Position numbers and translations under genes: made by a program | The notes under the pieces: model-generated | Seen by the model: only the letters and a program-made list of their open reading frames with translations | Told to the model about the DNA's origin: nothing | Database searches by the model: none | Part shown: positions 1 through 4,218 of the stretch, piece after piece | Position numbering within the stretch: the stretch's first letter is position 1 | Layout of the letters: each line of letters begins with the position of its first letter | Assembly (NCBI GenBank): GCA_018817205.1 | Contig: JAHIUE010000028.1 | Coordinates: forward strand, 1 to 7,159 | Source: Patescibacteria group bacterium | GTDB taxonomy: Bacteria > Patescibacteriota > Microgenomatia > Daviesbacterales > UBA10151 | Reading direction: 5' to 3' | Length of the DNA stretch: 7,159 nt

Positions 1-4
1 AGCC

Positions 5-1480
5 ATGGCATTGCAAGATCTACAAAAAGAAAGACTTAAGAAATTAAAAAACATCCAAAAGTTGGGGATTAACCCTTATCCTGCCACATCAAACAGGAAA
101 CACACTATTTCCATTGCCCGGAAAATGATGGGTAAAAAAGTTGCAGTTGCAGGCAGAATAAGGTCTTTTCGCACCATGGGCAAAATAGCCTTTGCAGACT
201 TGGAAGATGCAACAGGCAAAATTCAACTTCTGTTTAGGCAGGATTCTCTTAAGGGTGAAAAATATGATTTTTTGCAAAATTTAGATCTGGGTGATTTTAT
301 TGAAGGCTACGGTGAGGTTATGAGGACTCATGCAGGAGAAATTACTGTTGATGTATCTGATTTTGCACTTTTATCCAAAAGCCTGCGCCCTTTACCTTCA
401 AACTGGTATGGATTAAAAGATGTAGAAGAAAGATATAGAAAAAGATATCTGGATCTTTTAATGAACCAAGGAATTCGTGAGGTATTTATTAAAAGGACAA
501 AAATAATTTCTGCTGTCAGGGAGTTTCTTGATCAAAGAGGTTTTTTGGAGGTTGAAACTCCGACTTTACAGGAGATTTACGGAGGAGCCAATGCCAGACC
601 TTTTAAAACCCGCCATAATACTTTGGGTTACGACTTCTTCCTAAAAATATCAGATGAGCTGTATTTGAAAAAGTTGATAGTTGGCGGTTTTGAGAAGGTT
701 TATGAAATTGATAAGGATTTCCGCAATGAAGGTATTGACCGCAACCATAACCCGGAATTTACCATGATGGAATGTTATTTAGCTTATGCGGATTATAACG
801 ACATTATGAAACTTACTGAAGACCTTTACGAAACAGTTACTCTAAGAGTTTTGGGTACAACCAAAATAATTTTTGGCGAACATAGAATTAATCTGAAAGC
901 CCCTTGGAAGAAAATGACAATGAAGCAAGCTATAAAAACTTATATTGGAATAGATGTTGATAAATTGAAAGATGAAGAAATTAAAGCTTTACTGAAAAAT
1001 CACAACCTTGTCTCTGAGAATAAACCAACATTGACAGGCGTAGCAGCAGGTTTTAGCAGGGGAGTAGCTATTGCTACGTTGTTTGAGCTGGTTGAACCAT
1101 ATCTTATCCAGCCAACTTTCATTTATGATTTTCCAAAGGAAACTACATCTCTTTGTAAACCAAAAGAAGATCAGCCGGATTTGATTGAAAGGTTTGAGCC
1201 ATATATTGCCGGATTTGAAATTGGAAATGCATACAGCGAATTAAATAATCCGCAAGTACAAAAAGAATATTTTGAGGAACAAAAAAGAGCTGCAAAATCA
1301 GGAGACGAAGAAGCCCACCCCATGGATAAGGGTTATCTTGAGGCAATGGAATATGGAATGCCGCCAATGGGAGGATTGGGACTGGGGATTGATAGAATGG
1401 TGATGCTTTTTACAAACAATCAAAGCATTGCAGATGTGATATTATTTCCAACACTAAAACCGGAAAGAAAAAAGAAATGA
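5..1480 (+). CDS. lysS: Lysyl-tRNA synthetase, class II (LysRS)
   Basis: This enzyme charges tRNA-Lys with lysine, using ATP, in the cytoplasm. The 491 residues are close to the usual bacterial length of about 500. An N-terminal helix leads into the GINPYP signature (21-26). An OB-fold anticodon-binding domain follows (about 45-125), then the class II catalytic core. Motif 1 lies around 174-200 and includes the GGANARPF segment. Motif 2 contains FRNEG (239-243) and HNPEFT (248-253). Motif 3 is GGLGLGIDR (456-464). Residues matching the known lysine pocket are kept: E218, E256, Y258, N408, Y410 and E412. The block usually reading SPLAK is divergent here (TTSLCK, 380-385). The ATG at 5 gives a normal N-terminus, but only 4 nt precede it, so its promoter and ribosome binding site are outside the window. 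It overlaps the next gene by 4 nt (ATGA). Confidence 0.97.
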   Translation: MALQDLQKERLKKLKNIQKLGINPYPATSNRKHTISIARKMMGKKVAVAGRIRSFRTMGKIAFADLEDATGKIQLLFRQDSLKGEKYDFLQNLDLGDFIEGYGEVMRTHAGEITVDVSDFALLSKSLRPLPSNWYGLKDVEERYRKRYLDLLMNQGIREVFIKRTKIISAVREFLDQRGFLEVETPTLQEIYGGANARPFKTRHNTLGYDFFLKISDELYLKKLIVGGFEKVYEIDKDFRNEGIDRNHNPEFTMMECYLAYADYNDIMKLTEDLYETVTLRVLGTTKIIFGEHRINLKAPWKKMTMKQAIKTYIGIDVDKLKDEEIKALLKNHNLVSENKPTLTGVAAGFSRGVAIATLFELVEPYLIQPTFIYDFPKETTSLCKPKEDQPDLIERFEPYIAGFEIGNAYSELNNPQVQKEYFEEQKRAAKSGDEEAHPMDKGYLEAMEYGMPPMGGLGLGIDRMVMLFTNNQSIADVILFPTLKPERKKK

Positions 1481-2067
1481 ATATAATTAATTTAAAAAAG
1501 ATATTAAAAGTTTTTTTGACACTGCAGTGGGCAAAGGAATTGCCCCGCCAGGGATTTATTGCCATGGGGTTTAAGAGAAATGAAGCGGATTCCGTAGCTG
1601 CTCATTCTTTTTCTACTTCTTTACTTGCTTACTTTTTAGCTAAAAGATTACAAAAAGAAGGGGTAAAGATAGACCCTGAAAAAGCATTAAAAATGGGATT
1701 AATGCATGATGTCGGAGAAACAATTGTGGGGGATGTAGGCACTTTTGTCAAAGGTATGGCAGGAGGAGTATTTAAGCATATTGAAGAAGAGGGAGTAAAG
1801 GCTTTGGTGGAAGGTTTGGACTCCAAAGAAGAAATAATATCTTTGGTTGAAGAATATAATAAAAAGGAAACTTTGGAGGCAAGACTGGTTAAGGCGGCAG
1901 ATAATTTGGATGCTTTGGCTCAAGCCAAGGGTGTACCGGGGGCTCAGGATGCGTTAAAATATTTTAAGCAGGTGTATCATATCACCAAATTTGACTGGCA
2001 TAAAAAAGCAGTTGATTTGATACTCTCAGGGGAAGTGGAACCTGCCCGCGATTGGCAAAAAAAATAA
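1477..2067 (+). CDS. HD-domain phosphohydrolase, YfbR/HDDC2-like (probable 5'-deoxynucleotidase)
   Basis: This 196-residue HD-superfamily metal-dependent phosphohydrolase resembles the YfbR/HDDC2 group. Characterised YfbR members remove phosphate from deoxynucleoside 5'-monophosphates. The visible metal and catalytic residues are H43 in DSVAAHS (usually ESVAEHS), H77-D78 in LMHDVGETIVGD with E81, and D142 in KAADNLDAL. R24 in LPRQGF matches the conserved arginine before the first histidine. No membrane segment or signal peptide is seen, so it should be cytoplasmic. The ATG at 1477 overlaps the lysS stop (ATGA), and only a weak purine stretch (GGAAAG, 1462-1467) precedes it, so translational coupling to lysS is likely. 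serS begins 1 nt after its stop. The superfamily call is firm. The dNMP substrate is inferred from family resemblance, and another nucleotide or phosphoester substrate remains possible. Confidence 0.9.
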   Translation: MNIINLKKILKVFLTLQWAKELPRQGFIAMGFKRNEADSVAAHSFSTSLLAYFLAKRLQKEGVKIDPEKALKMGLMHDVGETIVGDVGTFVKGMAGGVFKHIEEEGVKALVEGLDSKEEIISLVEEYNKKETLEARLVKAADNLDALAQAKGVPGAQDALKYFKQVYHITKFDWHKKAVDLILSGEVEPARDWQKK

Positions 2068-2068
2068 T

Positions 2069-3301
2069 ATGCTAGACATTAATTTTATTAGAGAAAATTT
2101 AGAAAAAGTAAAAAAATCCGTTCAAGCAAGAAAAGTTAATGTTGATTTGGATAAGCTTTTGGAGCTGGATGGTCAAAGAAGGGATCTGGTCCAAAAAGTA
2201 GATGCTTTGCGGGCCAATAGAAATGAAGCAGCTAGAGCCAGGGATAAGGGGGAAGGGGTAAGGGTAAAGGGTGAACTGCAGGAGTTAGAGAAGAAATTTT
2301 CAGAAATTGAGAAGCAGTATAACGATTTAATGCTTCAGGTGCCTAATGTCATTTTAGACGAGGTGCCGATAGGGGATGCAAGTAAAAACAAGATTATAAG
2401 GAAGGTGGGGGAGCCGTTGAAATTTTCTTTTCAACCAAAAGATCATCTCGAACTGGGGAAACGACTTAATATTATTGATTTCGACAGGGGAGTAAAAGTT
2501 GGGGGTTTTAGGGGATATTATTTAAAAAATGAAGGGGCAAAATTGCACTGGGCTGTTTTGCAGTTTGCTTTTGACCATCTGGCGCAAAAAGGTTTTAGTC
2601 CGGTTGTGCCACCGGTAATAAACAGAAGGTTTGCTCTTATTGGCGGCGGGCAATTCCCCTGGGGGGAAGAAGATACCTACAAAGTAGGTGAGGAAGATTT
2701 TCTGGTGGGGACAGCGGAAATTCCCTTAATGGCAATGCATGCAGATGAAACTTTTGAGTTAAAAGATTTACCGAAAAAGTATGTCGGGTTATCAGCTTGT
2801 TTTAGAACGGAAGTAGGATCATACGGAAAAGATACTAAGGGGTTGTATAGGGTACATGAGTTTTATAAAGTTGAACAGGTTATTTTATGCGAGGCAGATG
2901 AACAGGAGTCTTTGGGATTTTTTGAAGAAATTCAAGATAATTCCGAGGAAATTTTAGAAGAATTGGGTCTCCCCTATCAAGTGGTTTGTTTATCTTCGGA
3001 AGATATGGTTAAAAAAGCTAGCTTAACTTATGATATAGAAACCTGGATGCCTGGCAGAGACGGGTATGGTGAGACTCATTCAAATTCGATCTGTTTGGAT
3101 TTCCAGACCAGAAGACTGAAGATAAAATACCGCGATAAAGATGGAGATGTGAAATACTGCCATGCTTTAAATAATACAGCTATCGCCTCCCCCAGAATTT
3201 TGATTGCCCTTTTGGAAAATTTTCAAACCGAAGATGGTTCTGTAAAAATCCCCGAGGTTTTACATAAATATACCGGCTTTTCTGAAATTAAGCCTAAATA
3301 A
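2069..3301 (+). CDS. serS: Seryl-tRNA synthetase (SerRS)
   Basis: This enzyme charges tRNA-Ser, and also tRNA-Sec where present, with serine. The 410 residues are slightly shorter than the usual 420-430. The N-terminus MLDINFIREN is typical and fixes the start. A long antiparallel coiled-coil arm (about 27-98) binds the long variable arm of tRNA-Ser. The class II core follows: TAEIPL (215-220), motif 2 (CFRTEVGSYGKDTKG, 244-258, with R246 and E248), the serine and ATP region with E335, S338, S340 and DFQ (344-346), and motif 3 ending LENFQ. Motif 3 has NNTAIASPR (368-376) where most bacteria have NGSG.A.GR, though R376 is kept. The stop lies 1 nt before the gap to a convergent gene. No Shine-Dalgarno precedes the ATG, which sits 1 nt after the upstream stop, so reinitiation or coupling is likely. 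A G-quadruplex motif lies in the arm-tip codons. Confidence 0.97.
   Translation: MLDINFIRENLEKVKKSVQARKVNVDLDKLLELDGQRRDLVQKVDALRANRNEAARARDKGEGVRVKGELQELEKKFSEIEKQYNDLMLQVPNVILDEVPIGDASKNKIIRKVGEPLKFSFQPKDHLELGKRLNIIDFDRGVKVGGFRGYYLKNEGAKLHWAVLQFAFDHLAQKGFSPVVPPVINRRFALIGGGQFPWGEEDTYKVGEEDFLVGTAEIPLMAMHADETFELKDLPKKYVGLSACFRTEVGSYGKDTKGLYRVHEFYKVEQVILCEADEQESLGFFEEIQDNSEEILEELGLPYQVVCLSSEDMVKKASLTYDIETWMPGRDGYGETHSNSICLDFQTRRLKIKYRDKDGDVKYCHALNNTAIASPRILIALLENFQTEDGSVKIPEVLHKYTGFSEIKPK
2241..2271 (+). other. Five-tract G-quadruplex motif inside serS
   Basis: Five runs of three or more G are separated by loops of only 2-4 nt: 2241-2243, 2248-2252, 2255-2258, 2262-2264 and 2269-2271. This satisfies the standard G3+N1-7 quadruplex pattern on the sense (mRNA-like) strand. 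It encodes residues 58-68, at the expected turn of the SerRS coiled-coil arm. The pattern is directly visible; folding and any effect on translation or replication are inference. Confidence 0.5.
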
Positions 3302-3303
3302 AC

Positions 3304-4140
3304 TTACATCCCCTGTTCTTGTCTCTGGCGGATTAAGTCTGCAGCAGAGGTAGCATTTGGTGTTTCTACCCCACTTCCTTCGAGTTCTCCAAAGTTGGCA
3401 GAACCGGTAGCAGGTTGAGCAGTAGGTATAGGAAGCGGCGGAGGAGGGTTGACTTCGGTTGTTTGCGGCGCGACTTGCGCCGGAACACTGGTGGTTGTTT
3501 TAGGTTGACCAATGCCCAATATAAAATAAGCTGAAGTCCCTCCCACCAAAACTAACAGTCCAACTCCCAAGCCAATCAGCCAACGGGGAATGCCTTTGTG
3601 GGTGGTACTTTGATATGGTGGTTCTCCCTGGGAGTTATTAACTGGTGGTACGACCAATGTTTCGGCACTGGGTTGAGCAGATGGTTCTTGTCCGGGGTTA
3701 TTTGATATTAAATGAGACAAGTCTGTTGGAACAGATTCGGCAGATCCGGGAGGGGTTTCGGAAGAGGCCGTCCAGCTGGGTTGAGCAGATGGTTCGGATG
3801 TTGGTTGGGGCTGGTCTGTTTGGGGTGGGGTGAATGTGGGAGTTGGCTCGGGTGCTGGCATGGGGGTTGGTTCGGATTGAGGAAGAGTCGGCTCCGGTTG
3901 AGGCGTAGGTTGAACAGGAGGAGTCCAGGCAGGCTCCGATTGGGTCGGAGCAGGGACTGGCTCCGCCGCTGGCGGGGTTGGTTCCGGCATTGGTGGTTCA
4001 GCGGGAGTTGGTGGAGTTGGAGGTAGAGGTGGCCAGCTCGGCGTTGGTTGAGGCGGCGGAGGTGGTGGGGGAGGTGCCCCGAAAGGCGTTGCAGGTGTTG
4101 GGTTGTTAAGGGGATTGTTAGTATTTCTTGGATCGTCCAT
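3304..4140 (-). CDS. Pro-rich single-pass membrane protein of unknown function
   Basis: I do not recognise a named family for this 278-residue protein. Residues 1-140 are about 39% proline (54 of 140), rich also in Thr, Glu, Gln and Ala, with eight consecutive prolines at 23-30. A 9-residue element containing EPSAQPS occurs twice (116-122 and 152-158). One hydrophobic segment (about 187-210, WLIGLGVGLLVLVGG then SAYFILGIG) is preceded by K182 and R186. No N-terminal signal peptide is present. The positive-inside rule therefore suggests a cytoplasmic Pro-rich N-terminus and an exported tail of about 68 residues, itself Pro/Thr/Gln-rich and ending in a charged short helix-like stretch (ADLIRQRQEQGM). 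The protein has no cysteine and only two lysines. Its coding reality is supported by the full-length ORF, a strong promoter upstream, sensible membrane topology and close packing. Its stop is 2 nt from that of serS. A role in the cell envelope is a guess. Confidence 0.82.
   Translation of the reverse strand: MDDPRNTNNPLNNPTPATPFGAPPPPPPPPQPTPSWPPLPPTPPTPAEPPMPEPTPPAAEPVPAPTQSEPAWTPPVQPTPQPEPTLPQSEPTPMPAPEPTPTFTPPQTDQPQPTSEPSAQPSWTASSETPPGSAESVPTDLSHLISNNPGQEPSAQPSAETLVVPPVNNSQGEPPYQSTTHKGIPRWLIGLGVGLLVLVGGTSAYFILGIGQPKTTTSVPAQVAPQTTEVNPPPPLPIPTAQPATGSANFGELEGSGVETPNATSAADLIRQRQEQGM
3466..3482. repeat. Short GC-only inverted repeat
   Basis: CGGCGC and GCGCCG form a perfect 6-bp stem around the 5-nt loop GACTT, within the part of the Pro-rich gene encoding the segment just after the membrane span. 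No T-run follows on either strand, so it does not look like an intrinsic terminator. It could still slow polymerase reading through from serS. It may be chance. Confidence 0.3.
3668..3687 (-). repeat. 20-bp direct repeat, copy 1
   Basis: This 20-bp stretch is identical to 3776-3795. The copies are 108 bp (36 codons) apart and in the same frame, encoding the repeated EPSAQPS peptide at residues 152-158. Exact identity at DNA level suggests a recent internal duplication, or slippage within the low-complexity Pro-rich region. Confidence 0.75.
3776..3795 (-). repeat. 20-bp direct repeat, copy 2
   Basis: This is the second copy of the repeat at 3668-3687, encoding EPSAQPS at residues 116-122 of the Pro-rich membrane protein. 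The flanking bases differ, so the exact match stops at 20 bp. Confidence 0.75.
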
Positions 4141-4156
4141 AGGCAGTTTATTTAGA

Positions 4157-4192
4157 TACAGTCACTATATAAAAGCTGTGACTTATTGTCAA
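4157..4192 (-). promoter_or_regulatory. Sigma70-type promoter for the Pro-rich membrane protein gene
   Basis: On the minus strand there is a perfect -35 box TTGACA (4192-4187), a 17-nt spacer, and a -10 box TATAGT (4169-4164). The expected start is an A near 4157, giving a leader of about 17 nt before the ATG at 4140. No Shine-Dalgarno is seen in that leader. The near-consensus boxes and ideal spacing make this a strong prediction; no transcript data support it. Confidence 0.7.
4160..4183. repeat. Inverted repeat spanning the divergent promoters
   Basis: AGTCAC (4160-4165) and GTGACT (4178-4183) are exact reverse complements separated by 12 nt. One arm overlaps the end of the minus-strand -10 box, and the other coincides with the secA -35 box. 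The position would suit an operator, with half-site centres 18 bp apart, but two 6-bp arms can occur by chance. Confidence 0.3.
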
Positions 4193-4213
4193 TGATGGAA
4201 TATAATATGATAT
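4178..4213 (+). promoter_or_regulatory. Sigma70-type promoter for secA
   Basis: A -35-like box GTGACT (4178-4183, four of six matches to TTGACA) is followed by a 17-nt spacer and a perfect -10 box TATAAT (4201-4206). The expected start near 4213 leaves only about 6 nt before the secA ATG at 4219, so the transcript would be almost leaderless. Its -35 box lies within the spacer of the divergent promoter, so two polymerases could not easily occupy both at once. Confidence 0.6.
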
Positions 4214-4218
4214 AAGCT

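Noticed and set aside
1477..1480. TGA as a recoded sense codon, as in Gracilibacteria and Absconditabacteria
   Set aside because: The lysS TGA ends the protein at the expected length and overlaps a clear ATG start. No gene in the window requires reading through TGA.
1913..1930. Short hairpin in the HD gene (TTGGC-TCAA-GCCAA)
   Set aside because: It has a 5-bp core plus a wobble pair, lies within conserved coding sequence just after the ADNLDAL motif, and has no T-run. It is expected by chance at this scale.
2654..2668. Short hairpin TTCCCC-TGG-GGGGAA inside serS
   Set aside because: It is explained by the codons for the FPWGEE segment of a conserved enzyme and is too short to support a regulatory claim.
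3275..3294. Possible terminator hairpin GGCTT...AAGCC at the end of serS
   Set aside because: The stem is only 5 bp with a 10-nt loop, and no T-run follows on either strand.
3712..4026. Plus-strand ORF of 104 residues rich in Arg, Trp and Gly opposite the Pro-rich gene
   Set aside because: Its composition is what the complement of repeated proline codons produces. It has no recognisable domain, and the opposing ORF has a promoter and a sensible membrane topology.
4186..4216. Alternative secA promoter TTGTCA with TATAAG
   Set aside because: The spacer would be 19 nt and transcription would start after the secA ATG. The TATAAT box with a 17-nt spacer fits better.
4051..4218. Idea that the proline run acts as a SecM-like arrest peptide controlling secA
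   Set aside because: SecM-type control needs the stalling peptide upstream on the same mRNA as secA. Here the Pro-rich gene is on the opposite strand and divergently transcribed, and no arrest motif was recognised.
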